Origin: Desulfobacterales bacterium
GTDB taxonomy: Bacteria; Desulfobacterota; Desulfobacteria; Desulfobacterales; JAHEIW01
DNA length: 64,000 bases
Direction of reading: 5' to 3'
NCBI GenBank assembly: GCA_030066985.1
Contig: JASJAN010000017.1
Coordinates: 1-64,000 of the forward strand
Positions 51,197 to 59,408 of this stretch are shown piece by piece; within the stretch, counting starts at the first letter, position 1, and every line of letters starts with the position of its first letter. Position numbers and translations under genes: made by a program. Under the pieces are notes generated by a model. That model had not been told where the DNA came from, made no database searches, and was given only the letters and a program-made list of their open reading frames with translations.

Positions 51197-51520
51197 ATGA
51201 AGATTGAACTCAGCAAAACCCTGGTGGAATTCACCCCCGAGGCTGACTACGAAAAGACCATGTTAGAGGGATTGTGGCGCATGCTGGTGGATTGCGCCCG
51301 CTTTAATCAAAAGCTTGTACCTGTGGGTGAATATGTGCCTGAAAAAAATAACATCGCCAGCTTTGCCGTCGAAGGCGAAAAGGGCGAAGAGGATTATCCC
51401 GCCGTATACGTGGACAAGGACTGCACCTGCTATTGCCAGACGTGCAACAAGTTCGTCAACCTTAAGGCCGGAGACCGCATCCCACCGTGCTGCGGAAAGC
51501 TGATGGAGTTGCTGGACTAA
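51197..51520 (+). CDS. Small Cys-rich metal-binding protein
   Basis: The protein (107 residues) starts MKIELSKTLVEFTPEADYEKTMLEGLWRMLVDCARFNQKLVPVGEY and ends with a Cys-rich metal site DKDCTCYCQTCNKFVNLKAGDRIPPCCGKLMELLD (CxCYCxxC...CC). The final part resembles short zinc ribbons of anaerobes. AAGGAGG precedes the ATG at good spacing. No family is certain; it may pair with iron or zinc. Confidence 0.75.
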   Translation: MKIELSKTLVEFTPEADYEKTMLEGLWRMLVDCARFNQKLVPVGEYVPEKNNIASFAVEGEKGEEDYPAVYVDKDCTCYCQTCNKFVNLKAGDRIPPCCGKLMELLD

Positions 51521-51544
51521 GAATTCCGGATTGAGGAATTTTAA

Positions 51545-51680
51545 TTAACCACGGACCCACACGGACAAACACAGACGAGTAAAACTAACTATCGAATCCT
51601 TCATTTGGAGGTATACAGAATTAGCTGGTTTTTAAGATTTGCTCTCTGTGATCTCTGGGGGCTCTGTGTGATAAGAGAAC
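51545..51680. repeat. CACGGACC / CTCTGTG dispersed repeat
   Basis: CACGGACCCACACGGAC (about 51547) and CTCTGTGATCTCTGGGGGCTC (about 51643) in a 187-base gap match the low-order repeats near 5033 and 8880. Confidence 0.5.
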
Positions 51681-51707
51681 GCTTTACGCGTTTGGGTTTT
51701 CCAGCCT

Positions 51708-52007
51708 ATGGAATTGATTAAGCCCAAAATTACAGATTATCCGGGCAGGCATATTGAATTAACGGTTGATAAGCCTGAGCTTGATTTTGAAGAAGCAAAG
51801 GATTTGGCAAAACAAAAGGCAAAAGAGTTTTGCAAAGATCCGATGCTGCTGTCCTGGTACAAAGGAAAAACCGGCGAGTCGTATCCGAATTTAGAATGCG
51901 GCCCGGGTGATAAACCGGCATGGATTATTTTTGCCGATTCAAGAGGCGGCGACCTGACCATCGATGTCAACGCCGGACAATTCGTATTTATTTACCTCTC
52001 TTTATAG
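51708..52007 (+). CDS. Small AF1514-like hypothetical protein
   Basis: The protein (99 residues) is MELIKPKITDYPGRHIELTVDKPELDFEEAKDLAKQKAKEFCKDPMLLSWYKGKTGESYPNLECGPGDKPAWIIFADSRGGDLTIDVNAGQFVFIYLSL. It resembles the short alpha/beta AF1514 family of anaerobes by pattern; the match is uncertain. It has two Cys. No clear ribosome site. It ends 28 bases before the methyltransferase gene. Confidence 0.65.
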   Translation: MELIKPKITDYPGRHIELTVDKPELDFEEAKDLAKQKAKEFCKDPMLLSWYKGKTGESYPNLECGPGDKPAWIIFADSRGGDLTIDVNAGQFVFIYLSL

Positions 52008-52035
52008 GAATAACACGACATTTACGATCATCAAG

Positions 52036-52989
52036 ATGAAACAGTTATCTTTCCCACAGTTGTTTGATACATCTGAATGCATCCTTGGCGAGGGTGCCGT
52101 AATCGAACGCCTGCGTCGTAATAGCGCATTTGAACTCGATCCAGATGTGGTCAACTCGGCTTTTATCTACAACCCAAGTAAACGTGCCGCGCTGGCTGAC
52201 ATCTATCGCCAATATCTTGATATCGGCCACAAATATAATCTACCCTTGCTGCTTTCAACCCCGACTTGGCGAGCCAGCCAAGAGCGTATCAAAAAAGCCG
52301 GTTATGAAAAAAGGGATGTCAACGGCGACAATTTTAGATTTTTCGATGACATGCGCAGAAGCTACGGCGCCTATGCCGCCAAAATAGTCATCTGCGGTCT
52401 GCTGAGTTGTCGCGGCGACGCGTATAATCAGGCTGAAGCACTTTCATCAAAAGAGGCCCACGCGTTTCACTCATGGCAGGCCAATAAACTTGCTGAAGCA
52501 GGGGTTGATTTTCTACTGGCCGCCACCTTGCCGGCCCTAAGCGAAGCCACCGGCCTGGCCACAGCGTTGGCTGCTACCGGAAAACCCTACATTGTCAGCT
52601 TTGTGTTCCGTTCGGAAGGCACGCTGCTGGATGGCACCCCCATAAAAGATGCCATTGCCACCATCGATACCAGCGTCGAACCAAAACCATTGGCATTTAT
52701 GTCCAACTGCACCCATGCGTCTATATTTAAAGCTGCCATGATGCACGCAAAAAATTCGTCTTCTGCGGTCAGAAAACGCGTGGCAGGGCTGTTGGCCAAT
52801 ACGGCTGCCCTTGAGCCTGAAGCGCTCGATGACAGCGAAGAGCTGGTTGAGGAAGACCCGCACATTTTTGGTGAATCAGTAGCCAGCCTTCATCATGAGC
52901 TGGGAATGAAGATCTTGGGGGGATGCTGCGGAACCGATGAGCGCCATATCGACAGCCTGGCCAGCAGGCTTGTTTCGCGAGGTGCCTAA
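52036..52989 (+). CDS. Homocysteine S-methyltransferase family protein
   Basis: The protein (317 residues) has the BHMT/MHT barrel: ILGEGAVIERLRRNSAFELDPDV at the start, NCTHASIF, and the zinc-binding GGCCGTDERHI near the end, with a first Cys in the NCTH motif. Family members move a methyl group from betaine, S-methylmethionine or another donor to homocysteine. The exact donor is unclear. The ATG at 52036 is used; the open frame upstream from 51964 overlaps the previous gene. A small TM protein starts 1 base after the stop. Confidence 0.85.
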   Translation: MKQLSFPQLFDTSECILGEGAVIERLRRNSAFELDPDVVNSAFIYNPSKRAALADIYRQYLDIGHKYNLPLLLSTPTWRASQERIKKAGYEKRDVNGDNFRFFDDMRRSYGAYAAKIVICGLLSCRGDAYNQAEALSSKEAHAFHSWQANKLAEAGVDFLLAATLPALSEATGLATALAATGKPYIVSFVFRSEGTLLDGTPIKDAIATIDTSVEPKPLAFMSNCTHASIFKAAMMHAKNSSSAVRKRVAGLLANTAALEPEALDDSEELVEEDPHIFGESVASLHHELGMKILGGCCGTDERHIDSLASRLVSRGA

Positions 52990-52990
52990 T

Positions 52991-53392
52991 TTGGAAAAGG
53001 ACGTTCAAGTTAAAGCCAGGCTAATAGATCATCCTCAAAAGCAAAATCCTTTGAAATGGGCGCGCAAAGAGACTCGCAACGGCCGATTACGTTTTACGGA
53101 CAATAGCATTCAATTTGAAGAGTGGAACATTCCTTTTTCCAAAATTAATAAAGCGATTATTTATACGCCTGAAGAGAATTTTATTGCGCCGGTGACTATT
53201 TTAAGAATTTATACCGACCCAAAAACCTATGAATTTTCAGCAATGCGGTTCAAGATTCCGGATCTCCAATTTCCCGTTCCGATACAAAAAAAGACCGTGC
53301 CGGTGTTAACCAAACGACAAAACCGCTGGACCTATTCCTTCATCATTTTCGTCACACTCATCATCATTATCTACAAGCTGTTAGTGAAGTGA
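52991..53392 (+). CDS. PH-like small membrane protein
   Basis: The product (133 residues) starts with TTG at 52991 (LEKDVQVKARL), with GAGG 8 bases upstream (52979-52982). A beta-rich domain (GRLRFTDNSIQFEEWNIPFSKINKAIIYTPEENFIAPVTILRIYTDPKTYEFSAMRF) resembles a bacterial PH-like fold, and one C-terminal membrane helix (YSFIIFVTLIIIIYKLL) follows. It is tail-anchored. The tight spacing suggests co-translation with the methyltransferase. Confidence 0.7.
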   Translation: MEKDVQVKARLIDHPQKQNPLKWARKETRNGRLRFTDNSIQFEEWNIPFSKINKAIIYTPEENFIAPVTILRIYTDPKTYEFSAMRFKIPDLQFPVPIQKKTVPVLTKRQNRWTYSFIIFVTLIIIIYKLLVK

Positions 53393-53535
53393 GCGTTTAA
53401 CACATTAAGCTTCGTCTTGTCTCTGTTTTCAATTTATCCTGCATTTAATCCATCACTGCAGCGAGAAATTCAATAATAAACCAATGCCCGGCACGCTGAT
53501 GGCTGGTTCAAAATCGAATTCGGCATAATGATGCC

Positions 53536-54141
53536 CTAGTCGCTTTTACATAAAAACTCCCTTACCCCATTGCGATAGATGAATGACTTGACAGTCCGAA
53601 AATCTGACAGCACAGCGGTCATGATCCTGTTGTTGTGATAATAGCGCGGCAAATCCAGGTGGCCCTGGAGGCGAAACTTTATGCGGCAGCCGCTACTGAC
53701 GACAAAGGTGTGGGTTTGCTGAGGGGCCCATTGCTTTTCAAAACTGGTGATGATCATCATTCCCCCCGGCTTTAGTGTCATTTGACACCAATTCACCAAT
53801 CTACCCAATTCTTCAACCTTTAAATGGTCAAGAAAATCCCACAGGTTGATCCCATCGAAACTGCCCGCCGGATAGTCTAAGAATTCCCGCACCTGCTCGG
53901 TCGATAAACCCTTGTGCCGGCTACGATTCAATCGCACAAATAAATCACAAACGTGAAAGCGCATCACCCGTTTTGTGAAATATAGGATATTTTCCTGACA
54001 AACGGGTCCCACATCCAAAACCTGTGCTGTCGGATGACGGCCAAGGTTTTCAAGATACATTTTAAGCATCCTGCTGGTAAAGGCAGCAAGTGAGGGGTCG
54101 GCATGAGAATAGTCGTAAACAGGTACGCTCGGAGTTACCAA
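53536..54141 (-). CDS. SAM-dependent methyltransferase-like protein
   Basis: The protein (201 residues) has a class I methyltransferase pattern: AQVLDVGPVCQENILYFTKRVMRFHVCDLF (motif I, with G-x-V in place of G-x-G) and later SFDGINLWDFLDHLKVEELGRLVNWCQMTLKPGGMMIITSF. The degenerate SAM loop (DVGPVCQ) makes catalysis uncertain. Its TTG start at 54141 has GGAG (within the preceding gene's end) at 9-10 bases. It lies 3 bases after the bactofilin stop, so it is co-translated. Confidence 0.72.
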   Translation of the reverse strand: MVTPSVPVYDYSHADPSLAAFTSRMLKMYLENLGRHPTAQVLDVGPVCQENILYFTKRVMRFHVCDLFVRLNRSRHKGLSTEQVREFLDYPAGSFDGINLWDFLDHLKVEELGRLVNWCQMTLKPGGMMIITSFEKQWAPQQTHTFVVSSGCRIKFRLQGHLDLPRYYHNNRIMTAVLSDFRTVKSFIYRNGVREFLCKSD

Positions 54142-54144
54142 AAA

Positions 54145-54687
54145 TCAATTCTCCTTAACAACCTCTTTGGCCGTTTGGTTTTTGGACTTGTTAGCGGGTT
54201 GTTGGGCTGTTGAGGGCGTCGACTTTGCGCTCAAAGTTGTCTTTCTGTGGGGCTCCTGGGCAAGCTCAATGGATCCTTTGAAGTAGGCACCATCTTCAAT
54301 CGAAATACCCTTGGCTCTTATATCACCCATAAAATCGGCTTCTTTGGTAATTTCAACCTTGCCCTGTGTCTTTATATTGCCAATCATTTGACCGCTGATG
54401 CGTACATTCTGCGCATTGATCTCACCCTCAACCCGTCCGTTGGACCCCACAGAAAAATTATGCCTGGCCATTTCGATGTTACCTTTCATAGCACCATCGA
54501 TAACGAGGTGCTCATCGCCGCGAATGTGTCCTTCGATAGCGATATTTTTTCCGATGGTGGTATTTTCAGAACTGGTTTGCGTTGACGGGATGGACGGTGT
54601 CGGTTTGGGTGCTGTCTTTTCTGAGACTGAATCTTTCTCATAGACATAATCTGAGCTATCTTCCGGTTTTTTGCCTTTTTTTAACAT
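54145..54687 (-). CDS. Bactofilin (polymer-forming cytoskeletal protein)
   Basis: The protein (180 residues) has the bactofilin beta-helix (about 45-140): NTTIGKNIAIEGHIRGDEHLVIDGAMKGNIEMARHNFSVGSNGRVEGEINAQNVRISGQMIGNIKTQGKVEITKEADFMGDIRAKGISIEDGAYFKGSI. Disordered charged tails flank it. Bactofilins form filaments without nucleotide. AAAGGAGAGG lies close before the ATG. It is paired with a methyltransferase-like gene rather than the usual M23 peptidase. Confidence 0.92.
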   Translation of the reverse strand: MLKKGKKPEDSSDYVYEKDSVSEKTAPKPTPSIPSTQTSSENTTIGKNIAIEGHIRGDEHLVIDGAMKGNIEMARHNFSVGSNGRVEGEINAQNVRISGQMIGNIKTQGKVEITKEADFMGDIRAKGISIEDGAYFKGSIELAQEPHRKTTLSAKSTPSTAQQPANKSKNQTAKEVVKEN

Positions 54688-55316
54688 GATGCCTCTCCTT
54701 TCTTTTTAGGTCAATTCTTGTTCGCTAAGTTCCATCATTCGCTTGATGGGCAAAGCCAAACGGTTGATTTGATCACGGCTCATCGAAATACGTATGAACG
54801 TATTTGTTACTTTTCGAGCTTGCTCAAGAAAGATTCTGCGGTGGTTTACTCAGGAGGAAGTCTTTTTGGCAGTTCTAAATTTGAAATATAATGGAGCCAG
54901 TCTAAAAGGCATACACCCGTTTTAAACATTATTGAAACAACCAAGTGGTTGCTTTAAAGCTTTGTCCTTCCCCCCAGGCAAGATCAACGCAAGCATTCAC
55001 AAGCGCCAAATGACCCTTCATGATACGCAAGCAATTCGAATTTTTAGCTCGATCGGGCGCCGCATGTATCTGATCTATATAAGAATATAGCAATAAGTGT
55101 GCAATTTAGGCAAAAAAAAATGATGTGATTAAAATACAGACAGTTATCGATTATAACGGACAGCTGGCAACATCAAAATGTGTAAGAAAAATGATACCTA
55201 CTGTATATTTTTTTATACAGTATCATAGCGAATTGGAAAATAGGGTTGCGGAAATGGCAATCGGGTAAAGGTCATTTGATGTTGGTAAATGGGGACAACA
55301 GTCGAAAGTCAGGATA
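54688..55316. other. Gap with a possible decayed gene and a hairpin
   Basis: About 630 bases. A minus-strand frame at 54706-54849 (VNHRRIFLEQARKVTNTFIRISMSRDQINRLALPIKRMMELSEQELT) follows an in-frame TGA and has no start codon, so it may be a decayed fragment. A separate palindrome lies at 55191-55226. No supported gene. Confidence 0.4.
55191..55226. repeat. AT-rich hairpin ACTGTATA-T6-TATACAGT
   Basis: ACTGTATA (55200-55207) and TATACAGT (55214-55221) form an 8-bp stem with a T6 loop. Outer ATGAT / ATCAT pairs with a 4-base bulge extend it. It lies 90 bases from the end of the next minus gene and resembles an operator or a 3' hairpin. Confidence 0.5.
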
Positions 55317-55790
55317 TCAAGGCGGGCCGATGTGAATGTTTGCCCTGAACTCTGGCGGCCAGATATTTGGAAAAACATATAGGCTTATGAAAACAGCACC
55401 GCCCCAGAAAAGCAATATGAGAACAGAATAAAAAACCCACAATCTTTTTTCTGAATAGACAGTCCCCTTGCCCCTGTACAATTCATCGATGTGTATTTGG
55501 CTTTTCCTGACAAAGTCTTTTACGTAATAAGGGATGATCTGGGATGACAGGTATTTAGCGAAATCCTGATCAATTCTTCGGGTGGGAACATGCCAGTTCT
55601 CTGCGGATTTTTGGAATGTATCATAGACACTAAAGCCGGTAATCCGCGTTATTTTCTGAAGGTAATCTTCGATCACCGTCGATTCGGCATCGCCGTCTTT
55701 TGGTGGCTTGCGGGCATAAGATTTAACCAAATACCCGACTAGCAGAACAGCGCACACGGCACCAATAACGTCTATTAGGGTATTGAACAT
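55317..55790 (-). CDS. Hypothetical protein with two membrane helices
   Basis: The product (157 residues) has an N-terminal helix (NTLIDVIGAVCAVLLVGYLV), a charged cytoplasmic or periplasmic part (DYLQKITRITGFSVYDTFQKSAENWHVPTRRIDQDFAKYLSSQIIPYYVKDFVRKSQIHIDELYRG) and a second helix (LWVFYSVLILLFWGGAVFISLYVFPNIW). No family is recognised. GGGAG precedes the ATG at 55790; a longer in-frame start at 55820 lacks a ribosome site. Confidence 0.68.
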   Translation of the reverse strand: MFNTLIDVIGAVCAVLLVGYLVKSYARKPPKDGDAESTVIEDYLQKITRITGFSVYDTFQKSAENWHVPTRRIDQDFAKYLSSQIIPYYVKDFVRKSQIHIDELYRGKGTVYSEKRLWVFYSVLILLFWGGAVFISLYVFPNIWPPEFRANIHIGPP

Positions 55791-55982
55791 GGTTTTCTCC
55801 CTACACAAACAATAAGGCATTGGAAGCGGATGGCAAGGGGGAGCGGGTTTTGATTTACGTGTGAGGGGTAGCAGGACAGGCGGATCCGTCTTGATCGTTG
55901 CGTCGCAACCGGGAAATAAGGCCAGAACTTCTTTGATGATATCATCTGCCCGGTGATTTTAATTTAAAGTGTTTTAAGCCAT

Positions 55983-56318
55983 CTATATTGGCGATCTTTT
56001 TTCAAAACGCAACAGCTTGGCTTCCTGATCATTTCGAGAATGGAACAACTCGACTCCGAATCCCTGCTCGTTTTTCCATAGGACCTGACCCTGACGTTTT
56101 TTATCTTCTCCGTCCGGGTTTGGATCCACAACAGTGACCAATTCGCCTATAGGCGGGTCCTCTTTGGTCTTGATAAAAAGACCGTTAAGACTGTAGTTCA
56201 TAAGAAGCCCTTCATAAAATTGACTTCGGGTTGCAAAAAAGATCTCCTGTGAGCATATATGTCGTTTTCCATTCCTGCGCTCATTTTTCGGTTTGATTTT
56301 TAAAGCCTCCATTCCCAT
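55983..56318 (-). CDS. PilZ domain protein
   Basis: The protein (111 residues) carries a PilZ domain: RRNGKRHICSQEIFF (R-x-x-x-R c-di-GMP contact), NYSLNGLFIKTKEDPPIGELV (D/N-x-S-x-x-G variant NYSLNG), and GQVLWKNEQGFGVEL. The N at the first position of the D/NxSxxG motif is allowed. It likely binds cyclic di-GMP and controls motility or envelope functions. An ATG at 56318 and one at 56312 are both possible; no strong ribosome site is visible. Confidence 0.85.
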   Translation of the reverse strand: MGMEALKIKPKNERRNGKRHICSQEIFFATRSQFYEGLLMNYSLNGLFIKTKEDPPIGELVTVVDPNPDGEDKKRQGQVLWKNEQGFGVELFHSRNDQEAKLLRFEKRSPI

Positions 56319-56430
56319 AGGGTTTAAAATTCCTTTTCTCTTTAGGTTTTAGATAATCAGAAATTAGACTCTCCAGAGTTATTCAAGCCATCACTGAGTC
56401 GTTGTTTCATATCGATGCCGCGACACACCA

Positions 56431-56736
56431 TCAAATCCAAAATGAGTGCGGTGCCCGGTCGAATGGAATATAGCCGGGAGGTGTCAATCGAATTAGCCGT
56501 CCGTTACGGTCATATTTCTCAACCACCAATTTGCGGTCTTTAACAACCGTTTTTGTAATTGTCGGCCCCTTGTTTTCAATAAATGTGCCGGACAGGCGGG
56601 CATGTTCCATGGGTCTATCTTTTCGGTTTCCTGTTTTGCCGGATTGTTCGGTTGCTATTCTGGGATAATGAATTGTATTGAAATAATTTATTCCCGATAG
56701 CCGATTGTGCTCCGTTTGATCAATTGCCCCCATCAT
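56431..56736 (-). CDS. Small hypothetical protein with conserved PPGY motif
   Basis: The protein (101 residues) ends in TVVKDRKLVVEKYDRNGRLIRLTPPGYIPFDRAPHSFWI. The K-L-V-x-K-x-Y-D-x-N-G-x-L-x-R-x-x-P-P-G-Y-x-P pattern recurs in short deltaproteobacterial proteins, some near flagellar genes, but function is unknown. Tandem ATGs at 56736 and 56733 lie behind GAAGGG; the longer open frame to 56817 lacks a ribosome site. Confidence 0.6.
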   Translation of the reverse strand: MMGAIDQTEHNRLSGINYFNTIHYPRIATEQSGKTGNRKDRPMEHARLSGTFIENKGPTITKTVVKDRKLVVEKYDRNGRLIRLTPPGYIPFDRAPHSFWI

Positions 56737-57086
56737 ATGACGCCCTTCTTTACGTCCCTTCTCGACACATGACCAAAACTTTGATGGCCGGGTGGATAGA
56801 AGCAATTGCTGTGCCAAACATCTTCATAAATTTTATACTTAATCAAAACAGATGCATAAGACATTTTCCAGCAAATGATAATAACGGGTAGTGTGAAAAC
56901 AAATCGTGAATATTGTGGATGTTATTTCTTAATACAAAAGTATTAGACCAGATGCGGGATTAATCCTTTTGGTGAGGTGCCGTTGATATGAAATAACAAG
57001 AATCTGCAGGAGTTGAGGCCAGGACCAGCTAAACCAGCTTACTGGTACCGAGTCCCAACCTCACTCCCACTTTTATTTATTCCAGG

Positions 57087-57566
57087 TTACCCGCCAAGAT
57101 TAGAATTTGTATCACCCGCCTCGAGTATTTTCTTAACATTTGAATCGGGAATAATACTATCAACCGAAATCTTTGCCGGGCCCAGGATTACATTACCTTT
57201 GTTCATCGTATCAATTGATGTAATCTGGCCACCTGATATCATTACAACAGAATACAAGCTGTCAGAGACATCGAAGTACAGTGCATATCTTACGACTGAT
57301 CCACCATCATGCGTGATACCGCCATTGGTGACGACCACCGGCTTGCCGTAGAGTTTCTCCAGCAGATAAACGGCATCCAGCAACTCGTTCTGACCATTGC
57401 TTTTCTCGTCGACTTTTATGAGAACACCTTTAGCAGAAGTTTCAATTGCTTGTTTTTCCACCACCTGCTGGTCTTCTTCTATCGCCGTCATCTTAGAGAT
57501 GGCACTGCAGGAAAAGAATAACAAACACGACAACAATAAGGCACACCATCTTTTTATATTTTTCAT
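57087..57566 (-). CDS. Hypothetical lipoprotein
   Basis: The product (159 residues) has a lipoprotein signal (KNIKRWCALLLSCLLFFSC-SA). The mature part (VDEKSNGQNELLDAVYLLEKLYGKPVVVTNGGITHDGGSVVRYALYFDVSDSLYSVVMISGGQI...) is alpha/beta with no family I can name. GGGGGACTTACCA precedes the ATG. The gap 56819-57086 contains no gene. Confidence 0.7.
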   Translation of the reverse strand: MKNIKRWCALLLSCLLFFSCSAISKMTAIEEDQQVVEKQAIETSAKGVLIKVDEKSNGQNELLDAVYLLEKLYGKPVVVTNGGITHDGGSVVRYALYFDVSDSLYSVVMISGGQITSIDTMNKGNVILGPAKISVDSIIPDSNVKKILEAGDTNSNLGG

Positions 57567-57848
57567 TGGTAAGTCCCCCTTTTTTCTTTACTAGTGCTGC
57601 AAGAAGCGTGCAAGTGCAGTCATTATTTTGAGTTAAGAGGAAGACATTGCAGCTTTTACAGTAATTTACTCTAACGGGGGATGATAAATATTAAAAAAAT
57701 TTTATAGAACAACTTACCTGGATTTCTGTATTTTATTTCACAAATCGAAGAAAAAACCGGGTTGCAGGGGTTGCCGCGATAGATCGCCTGCAGTCATTCA
57801 CAAAATGCCACCCTGTTTTTTCAATGGCGGTTTTGAATACGTTGAGGA

Positions 57849-58472
57849 CTATTTGGATTTGGCTTTAATTCGGAGAATTCGGCCTGCAATGGGTCGCGGC
57901 CGCCGGGTGTCCCAGTCATAGACTTTTCCAATTCCCTGCTTGCAAAAATGGTCTACAATCTTTTCAAAGGTGGGTCTTCCGGGGTCGGCAACAAACACCT
58001 GCTTGACGCCGTTTTTGAGGGCTTTTTTGATAAGCTTTCGCAATGGATCAACCATGCTGTCCCAGAAGCAAATATCAGCACCGATCATTACATCCGTTTT
58101 TTTCAAATCCCGTTTTTTGATCTTTCGTAAATCCGATTTTAGGGTGGATATTTTTTCGCGGTTGATATCAGCATGCAGTCGCAGGTAAGGAAAAACGTCG
58201 GGATCCTTGTCCACACCCGTTACAATGGACCCGTGTTTTTTAGCACAATAAATTCCGGCCAGCCCCCAGCCACAGCCCACTTCCATGAGATGCGCCTTTT
58301 TGGGCAGCCCCTTTTGTCCCAGGTAGTCCATCAACAACCAGCTGGAAGACCAGTGTTTATTGCCATGGAAGGCGGGGAAATGCTGGCGCTTGAGCTTTCG
58401 TATCTGCGGGTGGCGTGACAATAGGAGCCGCACACCATGCGCCTTGATCTCTTTTTTGGCAGATTTTTTCAT
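57849..58472 (-). CDS. Class I SAM-dependent methyltransferase
   Basis: The protein (207 residues) has a SAM-binding motif I (LMEVGCGWGLAGIYCAKKHGSIVTGVDKDPDVF) and a motif II/post-motif (TDVMIGADICFWDSMVDPLRKLIKKALKNGVKQVFVADPGRPTF) in the style of METTL21/lysine methyltransferase-like enzymes, which modify proteins. Substrate is unknown. Start at 58472 has no strong ribosome site. It lies on the minus strand beside the DJ-1/PfpI gene. Confidence 0.82.
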   Translation of the reverse strand: MKKSAKKEIKAHGVRLLLSRHPQIRKLKRQHFPAFHGNKHWSSSWLLMDYLGQKGLPKKAHLMEVGCGWGLAGIYCAKKHGSIVTGVDKDPDVFPYLRLHADINREKISTLKSDLRKIKKRDLKKTDVMIGADICFWDSMVDPLRKLIKKALKNGVKQVFVADPGRPTFEKIVDHFCKQGIGKVYDWDTRRPRPIAGRILRIKAKSK

Positions 58473-58624
58473 TTAGATTGACCTTAGAAATTTTCTTACT
58501 TTATTGAATGTTGATCTGAAAATCAATAGTTGTGGGTTCCGATTCAAATGCGGGGGCTGAGCATACCGAGCATTATGAGAAATACCAGGTTTTAAACTTT
58601 AATTCGAAGCACACATTTATTGGT

Positions 58625-59146
58625 TTACTGCAGCGCTTTGATAAGTTCCCGGCAATAAATCGGAATATCTGCCACCACACGACCCCATACCATGTTGTTT
58701 TCCCGGAAGGCCGGCTCATCCGTCCAGATAGCACCGGCGTTTTCCAGATCATCTTTGATTCCGGTACTGCCTGTGGCCCGCATGCCTTCGCAAATTCCGG
58801 CACTGGCCGCCACCCAGCCGGCATGACAGATGAATCCAAGAATTTTGCCCTGATTGTTCATTTCACGGACCAACTGCAGGATATCGGGATCCCGGCGCAG
58901 CTTGTCCGGCGCCCAGCCGCCGGGCACCAGCAATGCATCCAGTTGATTGGCGGTAATTTCGTTGGCAGCAATTTCACTTGTGGCAGTCAAGCCGCCGCTT
59001 TTACTGGTGTAGGTTTCACCACCCTTGGCCGCGATCACCCGGACTTGTGCGCCCTCTTCCATGACGCGCATATAGGGCACCCAGAATTCCAGGTCCTCAT
59101 ATCCGGGTCCAACGAGGATACCGATCGTTTTGCCTTCAAGCCGCAT
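58625..59146 (-). CDS. DJ-1/PfpI family protein
   Basis: The protein (173 residues) has the class I glutamine amidotransferase-like fold with nucleophile elbow GFICHAGWVAAS (Cys-His) and LVPGGWAPDKLRRDP. This matches PfpI/YhbO-type proteases, deglycases or chaperones that deal with glycation or stress. AAGGAGG lies 5-6 bases before the ATG. It is probably a single-gene unit. The 260-base gap to the next gene holds no feature. Confidence 0.88.
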   Translation of the reverse strand: MRLEGKTIGILVGPGYEDLEFWVPYMRVMEEGAQVRVIAAKGGETYTSKSGGLTATSEIAANEITANQLDALLVPGGWAPDKLRRDPDILQLVREMNNQGKILGFICHAGWVAASAGICEGMRATGSTGIKDDLENAGAIWTDEPAFRENNMVWGRVVADIPIYCRELIKALQ

Positions 59147-59408
59147 CTTTGCCTCCTTGTCTGTTATTCAGGCAACATTTAATCATACCGATAGTTAACC
59201 ACAAGATACGATTAAAATTGGCCGCGTCAACCAGTCAAAAGAAGGATTTAAGCGCTGATTCCTCTATGAATTGAAAATCGTCCAAAGGCGGGCAGCAAAG
59301 CTGTCTGTGGGACGCATGTTGCAACTTCAAAATTTGTGCACATCTTGAGAAATCAGCTAAGCATGCTCGCAAATTATGAACCGGTCCTGTGCGTGCGGAT
59401 GAATTTAT

